A stretch of 64,000 nucleotides of DNA from Dasypus novemcinctus (taxonomy: Eukaryota > Chordata > Mammalia > Cingulata > Dasypodidae): contig NC_080677.1 of the NCBI RefSeq assembly GCF_030445035.2, positions 26,423,513 through 26,487,512 on the forward strand, read 5' to 3'. The number at the start of each line of letters is the position of its first letter. Within the stretch, counting starts at the first letter, position 1. Below, piece after piece: positions 1 through 15,221 of the stretch. The position numbers and the translations under genes were made by a program. Under the pieces are notes generated by a model that worked only from the letters and a program-made list of their open reading frames with translations, was not told the DNA's origin and ran no database searches.

Positions 1-385
1 GTGATGGTTAGACTATTATGTCACCTTGGCCAGGTAATTGTGCCCAATTGTTTGGTCAGTCAAGCACTGGGCTAACTATAATACAAGGGAATTTATGGAC
101 ATTAGTCACCATTGACTTTATTGCAGTAGTAAATCCTAGATAGCTGATTACAATTACATCAATCAGGGAGACTGCCATCAGCAATGAGTGACGCTTAACC
201 CAATCATGTGAATGCCTTAAAAGGGGAAGTGATGTCTTTGGACAGCCAACATCTCCCAGGACTCTCAAGAACCTTCATTGGACTTGTGCATCCCCACAGA
301 TGCATGAGAGACTCTTATAAAATCACATACTATTAACAGATATCTCTTGTTGATTCTATTTCCCTAGAGAACCCTGAATAATACA
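1..385 (+). repeat. ERVL-type (MLT2-like) LTR
   Basis: The sequence opens with GTGATGGTTAGAC and ends with AGAGAACCCTGAATAATACA, the start and end signatures of mammalian MLT2/ERVL LTRs (TGTGATGG...CTAATACA). A related copy lies at 36636-37521. The first base of the LTR is probably just outside the window. Confidence 0.75.
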
Positions 386-588
386 GCTGGTCATTCCTCA
401 CCCTCATTTGTAGTTTAGGCCATTCGCCAGACTTTTTACATAAGTTTCATTAGAAAACTCAATGTAGAGAGATCATCCTCTACTACGCGGGCCAATATCT
501 GAGTACACGCCAAGTTCCTCTAAGATGCACACAATATGCGTTCGGGTAGACCATAGGACTTCTGGCCATAGTGGCTTTGCTTACATAA

Positions 589-2891
<2,303 letters not shown>

Positions 2892-3312
2892 GCTTTAAAC
2901 AATGGGAATTTATTAGCTTACAGTTTGAAGCCCTGAGAATGTCCAAATCAAGGCATCATCAGGACAACGCTTTCATCCCAAAGACCAGCTGCCAGTGATC
3001 TTTGGGTCCTCTGCCATATGACAAGGACATGCCAGTGTCTGTTTGTCTCTCCGTTCTCTTCTGGGTTTCATTGCTTTCAACTTCTTGCTCTCATGATGCA
3101 CACACATACGTGCAGTCTTTCCTCCTCTCTCTTTCTCTTTGTATTCAGTTTATAGAGGAATCTTGTTGGAGAATTAAGACACACCCTGGTCCCCACCTTT
3201 TGATTAGGTAACTTCATCAAAAAGTCCTACTTACAATGGGTTTACATCCACAGGATTGGATTAGCTTTAAGGACATTATTTTCTGGGGTTCATACAGTTC
3301 CACACCACCACA
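2892..3312 (-). repeat. LTR fragment, same family as 32315-32757
   Basis: The block from about TTTAAACAATGGGAATTTATTAGC to the end CACACCACCACA matches the LTR at 32315-32757, with shared pieces such as TCCAAATCAAGGCAT and AATTTATTAGCTTACA. Its 3' terminal part is missing where it meets the MaLR provirus. Confidence 0.65.
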
Positions 3313-4542
3313 AGGCTTGTGAAATTACTCTCCCCAAATGTGCTTTTTCATTGTTCAAGAAATAGCTAAATGGATTTTAAACTTTGGGTTAACTTAATGA
3401 AACAACATTTGTGTTGTCTAGGAATTTTACCAAATTTTGTGCTGGGTATGTGTAAATTAACTTAAAAAATAAGTAATTAAATAAATCCTCAATAAAAAAG
3501 ATGTTGCTAAGATAATATACCTTTTAAGTAAATCTGAGTGTTTTTTAACAGCTTTATTGAGATATAATTCACATACCATATGATTCACCATTTAAAGTGA
3601 ACTTTTCAACCTAACAAGGAAGTAGTAAAACAAACTTCATTTACTGCTGATGCATGTATAGTTGAGAAATCAAATTGATAATGCGTATAAAGGCCACTAA
3701 ATATCTTCATACAATTTGGCCCAGTAATTCCTCTTTGGAAAATTTCTAGGCAATAATACTAGGCAATAATCCTAACTGTACAAAAAAAGCTTTATTCATG
3801 AAAATAGCAGCAACTAAGCTCAACATAAAATTATTTAAAATAGTAAAAACTCAGAAGCAACCTAAAATTTTTAATACAAGGAAATGAAATAAATTATGTT
3901 ATGCCTATATAATGCAGTATATACAATTATTATGAATGATATATATGAAGAGCTTTTTAATTTTGTAGAAAAATGCAGGCAATGTGAAATGAAAAAGAAA
4001 GCAGAATTTCAAAGTTAGAGATCTGGTGTAATCTCTTATCTAAATGATATGCATAAAATTTTCAGACTATAAGGAAATACACAGAACACTATTAGTAATT
4101 TATATTGAATGGCAAAATTGCAAGTAATTTTTTTCTTCTTTATAATAAGTATTTTCCAGATTTTCACATTAAGCATCTATTAACTTTTTATTAAGAAATA
4201 GGGTATTTCAAAGATGTATTCTTTGTTTCCATTTAATTAAAAGGAAGGGGGAAATGGAAACAGTGTTTGAAGACTTTAAATTGTCTAGCTCGGTGGAGTT
4301 GATGAGCAACACTAAATCTCACATTTTAAACCATGAACTTCAATTAAAAAAAAAAAGAAAAAAAACCCATGAACTTCTCTAGCAATGGCATATAATTTAT
4401 TATAGCACTAAAATAAAAAGTTGTAATAGCTATGCTACTTGACTTGTCATATGTACATAAAAGAGATGTAATGAATTATTTAGAGTAGAGGTAGTATCAA
4501 TCAGACTATTTCTTCTGACAGCTATTTGCTTTCTCTTTTTAG
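3313..4542. other. NT5C3A intron, mostly old L1 fragments
   Basis: No gene is seen apart from the exon that follows. About 3541-3610 resembles an antisense L1 3' end (tttattgagatataattcacat). About 3690-4190 resembles a sense, strongly decayed L1/HAL1 ORF2 end. The rest is AT-rich and unassigned. Confidence 0.4.
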
Positions 4543-4589
4543 ATATCATTGACAACTGTAAATTGGTGACAGATGAATGTCGACAAAAG
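4543..4589 (+). CDS. NT5C3A: NT5C3A coding exon (47 nt)
   Basis: This very short exon follows ttctctttttag and ends at AAG|gtaaaa. With the one base carried from the previous exon it gives 16 codons, N-I-I-D-N-C-K-L-V-T-D-E-C-R-Q-K. That matches the region after motif I in NT5C3A, in the cap-domain lead-in. It is too short to be found by ORF length; I recognised it by protein similarity and exact phase closure. Confidence 0.93.
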
Positions 4590-4840
4590 GTAAAAACTGA
4601 CAATAACTCACAATGACTGAAAGACTTTATTACCTGCTTTGCCTGAGATTTCTTCAGGCTCATTCACATGAACAAGTTTGTAAAGTGCATGTAGCCATAC
4701 CTGGCAAATAGTAAGCACTCAAAAAATATTAGATTTATTACTTTATGGATTTTGTGTGGATTATACAGCTTCATCATGTTTTAAAATAAAAATTAACAGT
4801 AACGTTTTAATAACAAAATTTTACATTAAAAACTTTAAAA

Positions 4841-5249
4841 GGGAAGTGGACTTGCCCAATGGATAGGGCGTCCACCTACCACATAGGAGGTCTACAGTTC
4901 AAACCCCGGGCCTGCTTGACTCGTATGGAGCTGGCCCATGCGCAGTGCTGATGCGCACAAGGAGTGCCATGCCACGCAGGGGTGTCCCCCACGTAGGGGA
5001 GCCCCACGAGCAAGGAGTGTACCCTGTAAGGAGAGCCGCCCAGCACGAAAGAAAGTGCAGCCTGCCCAAGAATGGTGCCACACAAATGGAGAGCTGACGC
5101 AACAAAAAGAAACACAGATTCCCAGTACTGCTGATAAGGATAGAAGCAGTCACAGAAGAACATGCAGCAAATGGACACAGAGAGTAGACAATTTAGGGGG
5201 GGTGGAGGAGAGAGAAATAAATAAAAAATAAATCTTTAAAAAAAAAAAC
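4841..5249 (+). mobile_element. DAS-type SINE
   Basis: This is a full-length tRNA-derived SINE. The tRNA-like head carries a B-box-like GTTCAAACCCC; the body and A-rich tail end with AAATAAATAAAAAATAAATC and poly(A). AACTTTAAA flanks it at 4831-4839 and 5250-5258 as a target-site duplication. Confidence 0.9.
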
Positions 5250-5675
5250 AACTTTAAATGATTTCCAAAATATTCTGGTGTCCTTATGTTAACTGGAAAA
5301 TTAAAACAAACATACTTTGGTTTTATATATGTTTGTGCCCTTAAATTGATTAGGAAATTGCCTCAGTTTTCTACTTGGCTTGATTATGTATCAATCTTAA
5401 CAAAATAAGACTCAAAATGTGAATCAAATTTAATACTTTTATATGAGAACTAAGTTTTTGGTGTTGATAGTTTGATTGTTAGGTTGTTTTAATAACATGT
5501 AAACCAAGATCAGAAAGATCTCTTCATTTGCTACATTAGCTAGGCACTCAGGAACTAATCTTTACTGATAAGTAGGTTGTGGAAAGCACTCGTTTACAGT
5601 GTTTTGTTTTCTATAAAATTAGGCAGATAAATGAAAACTGTTATATTCATGATTAAATTATTCATTTATTTTTAG

Positions 5676-5761
5676 TTACTACAACTAAAGGAAAAATATT
5701 ATGCTATTGAAGTTGATCCTGATCTTACTGTAGAAGAGAAGTACCCTTATATGGTAGAATG
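5676..5761 (+). CDS. NT5C3A: NT5C3A coding exon (86 nt)
   Basis: The acceptor is ttcatttatttttag and the donor is G|gtaagt. It reads in phase 0 as LLQLKEKYYAIEVDPDLTVE followed by EKYPYMVE, and ends with two bases of a Trp codon. It encodes part of the helical cap domain that shapes the substrate pocket in this family. Confidence 0.95.
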
Positions 5762-5954
5762 GTAAGTGTGTATGGGGGATAAAAATATAATAAAATGATA
5801 TAATGATTGTAACTAAGGATTTATTTTTCCCCTGTACTGTTTATATAAATAGATTCATAATTTATATAGTGAGTTGGAATAGTTAATTTAATATAACAAA
5901 ATGAACTCCGATTTTCTAATTTCTTTATAAGTCTGGAAATTGTTTAATTTTTGT

Positions 5955-7121
5955 ATTTTTTTAAACATCAATTTTATTGATACATATTAATAAAGCATAC
6001 AATTCATCCAAAGTGTATTTGGTACAATCACATAGTTCTGCATTCATTACTTCAAACATTATTAGAGCATTTTCATTATTTCAATAATACTACTAATAAA
6101 CAAAAAACAGAAAAAAAGAAAGTTCTTCATGTCTCAATCTCTCTCTGTTTCCCCTGCTATACAAAGCTGCTATTTCTGGCTATTTTTGCACATTTATGTG
6201 TTTTTTTTAAAAGCAATTTTATTGAGATATATTCATATACTATATTATCTATCCAAAGTATATAATCAATGGCTTTTAGTATAATCACAATATTGTGTAT
6301 TCATCACCACAAAAAATTTTAGAACAATTTCATTACTCCAAAAAGGAAAACTCCTAGGAGAATGGATGTAGCCCAAGTGGTTGAGCATCTGCTTCCCATG
6401 TATAAAGTCCTGGGTTCAATCCCTGGTACCTCCTTTTAAAAAAGAGAGAAAAAAAGAAAAATCCCATACCCATTAGCAGTCACCTTTCAGTCCCTCTAAC
6501 CTTCCCTAACCTTACATACCCACTAATCTAATTTCATTTTTATAAATTGGCTTATATTTATATTTTATGTAAATGGTATCATACAATATGTAGTACTTTG
6601 TGTCTGGTTTCTTTCACTTACCATAATGTTGTGGGTTTTATTTATTTTTTTGTCTGATATTAATATCTTGTAAATTAACATGCATTAGTTCAGTTTCAAA
6701 GAAAAATGGACTTATATATGAAATTTTACCCATATTTATATTCTACGTGTGGTTTTACTATGCTACACAATCCCATGTTACAATTTTTAGCTTTCCTTTC
6801 AGTAGTATACATGACCTTAGACTTTCCCTTTAAACCACTGTCATACCCATATAGTAGTACTGCTAGTTACAAACAGTATGCTATGCTTTCACCTTTCTAT
6901 TTATTTCCAAAGACTAACACACATTCCTTTTACCAATTAATTCTGCACAAGTTAGCCCTCAGCTTTCCATTCTCTAACCTCCTTCTATTTAAAGGTGATC
7001 CATATTCAAGTTATTAGCTCCATGAGATTACACAATATAATTAGTTCACAGTCATACAATCATACAGTATTTGTCCTTTTATGTCTAGTTTGCTTTACTC
7101 AACATAATGTCCTCCAGGTTC
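5955..7121 (-). repeat. Antisense L1 3' end pieces (outer L1 and older copies)
   Basis: Several T-rich starts (5955, 6208, 6640) are each followed by antisense L1 3'-UTR-like sequence (ttttattgagatatattcatatac and similar). The last piece leads directly into the target duplication of the inner L1 at 7122. Boundaries between the pieces are approximate. Confidence 0.55.
6358..6455 (+). mobile_element. Short tRNA-derived SINE
   Basis: This is a tRNA-Ala-like unit of about 75 bp (gtagcccaagtggttgagc ... ggttcaatccctggtacctcc) followed by an A-rich tail. It lies in L1 3' sequence. Confidence 0.75.
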
Positions 7122-7737
7122 ATGTTGTCTTATGCTTTTTTTGCTTTTTTTTTTATTGAGTATATCATTCATACTTGAACATACATAAACAATAAGTATA
7201 TAGTAAAGATTGTGAACTTACAAAATAAATATACATAACATCACACAGGGGTCTCATACATCATCCCTCCACCAACTCTTTGCATTGGTGTGAAAAATTT
7301 GTTACAAACTATGCAAGAGCATTGTCAAAATATTACTACTAACTATATTCCTTATGTTACATTTGATGTATTTTTCCCCCAACCCATAGTATATTTTTTA
7401 AATGTATTTTTGTTACAGATATTGTTAACTTGCTAAACAATCATACAGATGTGTAGATTTCCCATAAAAGATTATGAGAAATATCATCATACTATTACCA
7501 CCAATCATGGTCCATAGCATACATTTGGCACACTTTTTCCATACACCTCCATTATCAACACAGTATAACTTGTCATTAATGCAAGAATATTATAGTATTG
7601 CTGTTAACCACAGTCTATAGGTCACACCAGTTGTAGTTTTCCCATGTTTCTCCATATTCCCATCACCCTGCAGAGTGATGTACATCTGCTCTAGCTAACA
7701 GAAGGACTCTCTTGCATTTGTACCCTTTTTTTTAAAA

Positions 7738-8153
7738 GATTTATTTATTTGTTTATTTATTTATTTATTTCTCTCCCCTCCCCACCCCAGTTGTCTGTTC
7801 TCTGGTGTCTATTTGCTGCATCTTGTTTCTTTGTCCACTTCTGTTGTCAGCGGCACAGGAATCTCTGTCTCTTTTTGTTGAGTCATCTTGTTGTGTCAGC
7901 TCTCTGTGTGGGTGGCGTCATTCTTAGGCAGGCTGCACTTTCTTTCACGCTGGGAAGCTCTCCTTACGGGGCACACTCCTTGCGTGTGGGGCTCCCCTAT
8001 GCGGGGGACACCCCTGCGTGGCAGGGCACTCCTTGTGCGCATAAGCACTGCGCATAGGACAGCTCCACACGGGTCAAGGAGGCCCGGGGTTTGAACCGCG
8101 GACCTCCCATGTGGTAGACGGACGCCCTAACCACAGGGCCAAGTCCGTTTCCC
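7738..8153 (-). mobile_element. DAS-type SINE in the inner L1
   Basis: This is a full-length element on the - strand. CATTTGTACCCTT at 7725-7737 and 8154-8166 is an exact 13-bp target duplication. It is younger than the L1 that holds it. Confidence 0.93.
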
Positions 8154-8524
8154 CATTTGTACCCTTAACCACAATTCTCAACCGCCTCTGGGCTCACTGT
8201 GTTATTCAGTTCCTAGATTATTCTTTAGCTTTCTTTCTATTGACGTTTGCTTCCCCAAACTACCTTTTTCAGTCACAATCCCATTTATAAACCAGTTGCT
8301 ACTCACTATAATGTGTTACTATCAACTCTATCCATCTCCACACTTTTACAGTCAAGTTAATTAAAACTTCTATGTAGATTAAGCATCCATAGTTCTTCTC
8401 AACCCTGCTCTTATCTCCTTATAACCTGTACTCTAGGTTTTAATTCCATGTGTTTATTATTTGTATTTAGTTCATATTAATGAGACCATGCAATATTTGT
8501 CCTTTTGTGTCTGGCTTACTTCAC

Positions 8525-10980
8525 TTAGTATAATGTCTTCAAGATCATCCATGTTATCATATACGTCCCAATTTCATTTCTTCTTATTGCAGCATAGTAT
8601 TCCATTGTACATACATACCACATTTGGTTTATCCATTCATTGGTGGAGGGACACTTGGGTTTTTTCCATCTTTTGGCAATTGTGAACAACACCACTATAA
8701 ACATTGGTGTGCAGATGTCTGTTTGTGTCATAGTTTTTAGTTCTTCTGGATATATTCCTAATAGAGGAATTGCTGGATCATATGGTAGTTCTATATTTAG
8801 CTTCCTGAGGAACCGCCAAACTGTCTTCAATAGAAGCTGCACCATTTTACAGTTTCAACAGTGAAGGAGTGTTCCTATTTCTCCACATCCTCTCCAGCAC
8901 TTATTCTTGTCTGTTTTTTAAATAATGGCCATTCTGTGTGGTGTTAGATGATATCTCATTGTTGCTTTAATTTGCAATTCCCTAATAGCTAGTGATATGG
9001 AACATTTTTTCATGTGCTTTTTGACCATTTGTATTTCCTCTTTGGAGAAATGTCTATTTAAATCTTTTGCCCATTTTTTAATTGGATTGCTTGCTCTTTT
9101 ATTGTTGAGTTGTATGATCTCTTTATATAGAATGGAAATCAAACCCTTATCAGATAAGTGGTTTCCAAATATTTTATCCCATTGACTGGGCTGCCTTTTC
9201 ACCTTCCTGATGAAGTCCTTTGAATCACAGAAATATTTAAGTTTGAGGAGGTCCATGTTTCTTTTGTTGCTTGTGCTTTTGGTATAAGGTTTAAGAATCC
9301 ACCACCTACCACCAGGTCTTGAAGATGTTTTTTCTTCTAGGAGCTTTATTGTACTTCCTTTTATATTTAAGTGTTTAATCCATTTTGAGTTAATTTTTGT
9401 ATAAGGTGTGAGGTAAGGGTCTTCTTTCTTTCTTTTGGCTGTGGATATCCAGTTCTCCCAACACCATTTGTTGAATAAACTGTTCTGCCCCAACTGGGAG
9501 TGCTCGACAGGCTTGTCAAAAATCACTTGACCATAGATGTGAGGGTCTTTTTCTGAACCATCAATTCAGTTCCATTGATCTATGTGTGTTTATGCCAATA
9601 CCATGCTATTTGTACCACTGTAGCTAGATAATATGATTTAAAATCTGGAAGTGAGAGTCCTCCAACTACACTTTTCCTTTTTAAGATGTTTCTGGCTATT
9701 CAGGGCCTCTTCCCTGAATATTTATTTACCCTTCCAGATAAATTTTATAATTGTGTTTTCCATTTGCTTAAAAAGTGCTGATCAAATTTTTATTGGGAAT
9801 GCATTGAATCTGTATGTCAATTTGGGTAGAAGTGACATCTTAATGATATTTAGTCTTCAAATCCATGAGCATGGAATGTTCTTCCAATTATTTAGGTCTT
9901 TTTTTATTTCTTTTCGCAATGCATTATAGTTTTCTGAATACAGGTGCTTTCCATCCTTGGTTAAGTTTATTCCTAAATATTTGATTCCTTTAGTTGCTAT
10001 TGTAAGTGAAATTTTTTTCATGACTTCCTCCTCAGATTGTGCATTATTAGTGTATAGGAACACCACTGATTTTTGCATATTGATCTTGTATCCTGACATT
10101 CTACAGAAATCATTAGCTCTAGCAGCTTTGTTGTAGATTTTTCAGGATTTTTTTAGATATACAATCATATCATCTGCAAACAGTGAAACTTTTAATTCTT
10201 CCTTTCCAATTTGGATGCCTTTCTTTTTCTTCCCTGATTGCTCTAGCTAGAACTTCTAACACTATATTGAACAACAGTGGTGACAGTGGGCATCCTTGTC
10301 TTGTCCCTGATCTCAACGGGAAAGCTTTTAGTTTTTCACCATTGAGTGCAATGTTAGCTGTGGATTCTTCATATATGGCCTTTATCATGTTTAGAAAATT
10401 TCCTTCAATTCCTATTTTTTGCAGTATTTTTATCAAGAAAGGGTGCTGTATTTTGTCAGATGCCTTTTCTGCATCAATTGATAAGATCATGTGATTTTTC
10501 TTTTGATTTATTAATGTGTATTATGCTGATGGATTTTCATGTGTTGAACCAATCTTGCATGCCTTTTATAAAACCCACTTGATCATAATGGATAATTCTT
10601 TTAATGTGTTCTTGGATTCGATTAGCAAGTATTTTATTGAGGATTTTTGCATGTGTATTCATTAGAGAAATGGGTCTGTAATTTTCTTTTTTTGTAATAT
10701 CTTTATCTTGCTTTGGTATTAGGGTGATATTGGCTTCGTAGAATGTGTTTGGTAGCGTTCCTTCTTGTTGAATTTTTTGGAAGAGCTTGAGTAAGATTGG
10801 TATTAAATCTTCGAATGCTTGGTAGAACTCACCTGTGAAACCGTCTGGTCCTGGGCTTTTCATTTTGGGGAGCTGTTTGATGACTGTATCAATTTCTTTA
10901 CTTGTGATTGGCTTGTTGAGGTCTTCTATTTCTTCTAGTGTCAGTGTAGGTTGTTTGTACATTCCTAGGAATTTTTCCAT
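8525..10980 (-). pseudogene. L1 ORF2 remnant (inner L1)
   Basis: In order along the - strand this holds the RT finger/palm start ([16 protein letters not shown]), RT core ([16 protein letters not shown]), FADD, the linker, and the C-terminal segment (ELPYDPAIPLLGIYPEELK and CPSTNEWINQMW). Open pieces occupy at least three different frames and are separated by stops, so the ORF2 protein is broken. The endonuclease domain was never copied into this insertion. Confidence 0.9.
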
Positions 10981-11365
10981 TTCATCAACATTGTCTAGTT
11001 TTTTAGCATAAAGTTATTCATAGTATCCTCTTATGATCTCCCTTATTTCTGTGGTGTCAGTAGTAAGGTTCCCTTATTCATTTTTTATTTCATTTATTTG
11101 CATCTTCTCTCTTTTTTCTTAGTCAGTCTAGCTAAGAGTTTGTCAATTTTGTTAATCTTCTTGAGGAACCAACTTTTGGTTTTGTTAATTCTCTATTGTT
11201 TTGTTCTTTCTCAATTTCATTTATTTCTGCTCTGATCTTTTTTATTTCATTCCTTCTACTTGCTTTAGGATTAGTTTGCTGTTCTTTTTCTAGTTCCTCC
11301 AGCTGTGAAGTTAGGTCATTGATTTTAGCTCTTTCTTCTTTTTTAATGTTGTCTTATGCTTTTTT

Positions 11366-14300
11366 ACTTTATTTCTTCTTATAGCTGCATAATATTCCAT
11401 CATATGTGTACACCACAGTTTGATTATCCATTCATTGATTGACGGACACCTGGGTTGTTTCCATCTTTTGACAATCATGAATAACGCTACTATGAACACT
11501 GGTGTGCAGATGTCTGATTGTGTCATTCTTCTCTGTTCTAGGTATTTACCCTGTAGTGGTATTGCAGGGTAACATGACAAATGTATATTCAACTTCTTTA
11601 GAAACTGCCAAACACCCTCTAGAGTGACTACAAATCTGCATTTCCATCACTAGTGAATAAGCATTCCTATGTCTCCATATCCTCTCCAACACTTGTACTT
11701 TCCTGTCTTTTTAATGGTGGTCATTCAAATAGATCTACAATGATATCTCATTGTAGTTTTGATTTGCATTTCCCTAATCATTAGTGATGTTGAGCATTTC
11801 TTCATGGTTTTTTGCCGTTGTATTTCTTCTTTGGACAAATGTGTATTCAAGTCTTTTGCCCATTTTTAATCAGGTCTATGTCTTTTTATTGTTGAGTTGT
11901 AATGTCTCTTTAGATATCCTGGATATTAAGCCCTTATCGGATATATGATTTTCAGATATTTTCTCCGATTGGTCAACTGCCTTTTCACCCTTTTGACAAA
12001 GTCCTGTGAAGTGCAGAAGTGTTTCATTTTGAGGAGGTCCCATTTATGTATTTTTTTCTTTTGTTGCATGTGCTTTTTGGGTGTAAGAACCAAGAAACCA
12101 CCACATTCTACAAAATCTTGAAAATGTTTCCCTACATTTCCTTCTAGTAGTTTCATGGTCCTGGATTTTATATTTAGGTCTTTGATGTGTTTTTAATTGA
12201 TTCTTGTATGGGGAGTGAGATAGGGGTTCTCTTTCATTCCTTTTGTTATAAATATCCATTTCCCCCTGTACCATTTGTTGAAGAGACTGTTTTGTCCCAT
12301 TAACATAGACTTGATAGGTTTGTAAAAAAAAAAAAAAGGTTGACTGTATAGGTGAGGGTTTATTTCTGGACTCTCAATTCTATTCCACTAATCGATGTGT
12401 ATGTCTTTATGCCAGTACCATGCTGTTTTGACCACTGTAGCTTTATAATATGTTTCAAGGTCAGGCAGTGAAATTCCTCCCATGTCACTCTTCTTTTCAG
12501 AATGCTTTTGGCTATTCTGGTGCACTTTCCCTTCCAAATGAATTTGATAATTGTCTGTTCTACTTCTGTAAAGTAGGCTGCTGGAATTTTGATTGGCATT
12601 GCATTGAATGTATAAATCAGTTTGGGTAGGATAGACATCTTCATTATATTTACTTTTCCAATCCATGAACATGGAATGTTTTTCCATTTGTTTAGGTCTT
12701 CACTGATTTGTTTTTAGCATTGTTTTGTAGTTTTCTGTATATAGGTTCTGTACTTCTTTGGTTAAATTGATTCCTAGGTATTTGAGTCTTTCTGTTGTTA
12801 TTGTAAATGGAACATTTTCTCTGATTTCCACCTCACATTGTTCAATAATATTGTGTAGAAAGCTTATTGATTTTTGTATGCTGATCTTTTATCCTGCCAC
12901 TTTGCTGAACTCATTTATTACCTCAAATAGCTTTGTTGTAGACATTTCAGAATTTTCTAAATATAGGATCATTTTATCTGCAAATAGTTTTACTTCCTTT
13001 TTTCTTATTTAGGTCCCTTTTATTATTTTTTTTTCTCTTGTCTAATTGCTCTAGCAGAACTTCTATTTCAATGTTGAATAATAATGGTAACAGTGGACAT
13101 CCTTGTCTTGTTCCTGATCTTAGTGGGAAAGCTTTCAAGCTTTCCCCATTGAGTACGATGTTGGCAGTGGGTTTTTCATATATGCCTATTATCATATTGA
13201 AGAATTTTCCTTCTAGTCCAATCTTTTGACGTGTTTTTTATGAAGAAAGGAGGATGGATTTTGTTGAATGCCTTTTCTGCATCAATTGAGATGATTGTGT
13301 GGTTTTTTTCCCTTCAATTTGTTACTATGTTTTATTACATTGATTGATTTCCTTATTTTGAACCACCCATGCATACTAGGAATAAATCCTACTTGGTTGT
13401 GATGTATAAGTCTTTTGATATGCTGTTAGATTCTATTAGCACGTATTTTGTTGAGAATTTTTACCCATATGTTCATTAGAGGAATTGGGCCGTAATTTTC
13501 TTTTCTTGTAGTGTTTTTTTAATCTGGCTTTGGTATTAGGGTGATGTTGACTCCATAAAATGTATTGGGTAATTTTCCCTCCTTTTCAATTTTTTGGAAG
13601 AGTTTAAACAGGATTGGTGTTAATTCTTTTTGAAATGCCTGGGATAATTCACCTGTGAAGCCATCTGGTCCTGGACTTGTTTGTTGTGAGATTTTTCTGA
13701 CTGATTCAATCTCTTTGAATGTGATTGATTTGTTAAGTTCCTGTATTTCTTGTAGCATCATTGTAGGTTGATTTTGCATTTCTAGAAATTGGTCCATTTC
13801 ATCTAGGTGGTCAAGTTGATTGGCATGCAGTTTCTCATAATATTTTCTTATGATTCTTTTAATTTCTGTGGGGTCAGTCATAACTTCCCTGCTTTCCTTT
13901 CTGATTCTATTTACTTGCATCTTCTCTTTTTTAAGTTTTTTGTCTTTCTTTGTTAGCCTAGCTAGGGGGTTGTCAATTTTATTGATCTTCTCAAAGAACC
14001 ACTTTTTGTTTTATTGATTTTCTTTGTTATTTCTTTGTTCTTAATTTCATTTATTTCTGCTCTTATCTTTATTATTTCTTTCCTGTTTGCTTTGGGAGTG
14101 GTTTGGTGTTCTTTTTCAAGTTTCTCCAGCTGTTCAGTTAGATCTCTGATTTTAGCTCTTCTTTTTTAATATAGGCATTTAGAGCTACAAATTTCCCTCT
14201 CAAAACTACTTTTACGTATCCTATAAGATTTGATAAGTTGTGTTCTAGTTCTCATTTCTCTTAATATGTTTACTGTTTCACTTGCAGTTTCTTCTTTGGC

Positions 14301-15221
14301 CCGCTGATTATTTAGGAGTGTGTTGTTTAGCCTCCACATGTTTGCAAATTTACCTCTTTCCTGCCTATTACTGATATCCAGTTTCATTTCTTTATGACAT
14401 GAGAAGGTGCTTTATATAATTTCAGTCTTTTTATATTTATTGAGAGCTGCATCATGCCTAACATGTGGTCTGTCCTCAAGAAAGATCCATAAGCACTTGA
14501 GAAGAATGTATAACCCCTGAGTTTGGGTGCAACATTCTGTATATGTCTGTTATCTAGTTTGTTTATCATATTGCTTAAGTTCTCTGTTGATCTTCTGTCT
14601 AGTTGTTCTATCTAATGATGCGAGTCTTGTGTTGAAGTCACTAGCTATTATTGTAGAGATATCTATTTCTATTTGCCAGAGTTTGTCTCATATATTTTGG
14701 GGCACCCTGGTTAGGTACATAGATATTTCTGACTGTTATTTCCTCCTGGTAGATTGCCTCTTTCATTAATATATAATGGCCTTCTGTATCTCTTATATTT
14801 TTGCATTTAAAGTCTATATTGGGGAAGCAGATGTAGCTCAGTGGTTTGAGTGCCTACTTCCCATGTATGAGGTGTCCTGGGCTCAATCTCCAGTACCTTC
14901 TAAAAATAAAACCCAAACAAAAAACCTAACAAATAAAGTCTATATTGTCTGATATTAGTGTAACTATCCCTGCTCTTTTGGTTACTGGTTGTGTGGAATA
15001 TTTTTTCCACCTTTCACTTTCAGCTGGTTTGTATCCTTGCATCTAAGGTGAGTCTCTTGTAGGCAGCATATGGATAGCTCATGTTTTTTAATCCATTCTG
15101 TCAGCCTGTATCTTTTTATTAGAGAGTTTAATCCACGTTGTGCATATAAATATCCAAAATCAAATTTTTGTATTAATGGTGGGATATTTTGTGTTACTGG
15201 TGTTCTTGATTCTTGATTCAA
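11366..15221 (-). pseudogene. L1 ORF2 remnant (outer L1)
   Basis: Readable blocks, from 15221 down, are endonuclease (SICCLQETHL), RT start ([15 protein letters not shown] at about 13650), RT core ([18 protein letters not shown] at about 13090), FADK at 12973-12984, and C-terminal MEYYAAIRRNKVKK at about 11380. Frames are interrupted many times and one catalytic Asp is replaced by Lys, so it is inactive. Confidence 0.85.
14821..14934 (+). mobile_element. Short tRNA-derived SINE in the outer L1
   Basis: A tRNA-Ala-like head (gatgtagctcagtggtttgagtg) with an A-rich tail is flanked by perfect AAAGTCTATATT copies at 14809-14820 and 14935-14946. Confidence 0.92.

Larger units (their letters stand above)
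7142..11345 (-). mobile_element. Inner L1 insertion, 5'-truncated
   Basis: This L1 lies on the - strand with its poly(A) end at about 7143-7160 and its truncated 5' end at 11345. Perfect 20-bp copies of ATGTTGTCTTATGCTTTTTT at 7122-7141 and 11346-11365 show that it inserted into another L1. Decayed ORF2 pieces are readable: RT N-terminal part (10980-10537), RT core with [16 protein letters not shown] (10490-10170), the FADD catalytic motif (10169-10180), then the C-terminal region ending in MEYYAAIRRNEIG near 8600. Frames change between pieces and the endonuclease domain is absent, so it cannot act. A DAS SINE sits in its 3' UTR. Confidence 0.9.

Noticed and set aside
4841-4915. tRNA-like cloverleaf sequence at the head of each SINE, and the short tRNA-Ala-like units.
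   Set aside because: Each has a SINE body or A-tail, target duplications and mutated stems, so these are retroposed copies and not functional tRNA genes.
4876-5231. Open frames of 60-140 codons on both strands in this and every similar SINE (for example 33198-33572, 35438-35854, 57031-57414).
   Set aside because: The same frames recur in all DAS-type SINE copies and follow the SINE sequence; they are GC-rich chance frames and not proteins.
10170-10980. Reverse transcriptase similarity that might indicate a functional enzyme or retron-like system.
   Set aside because: Frames are broken, the endonuclease is missing, and the context is a 5'-truncated L1 with target duplications.
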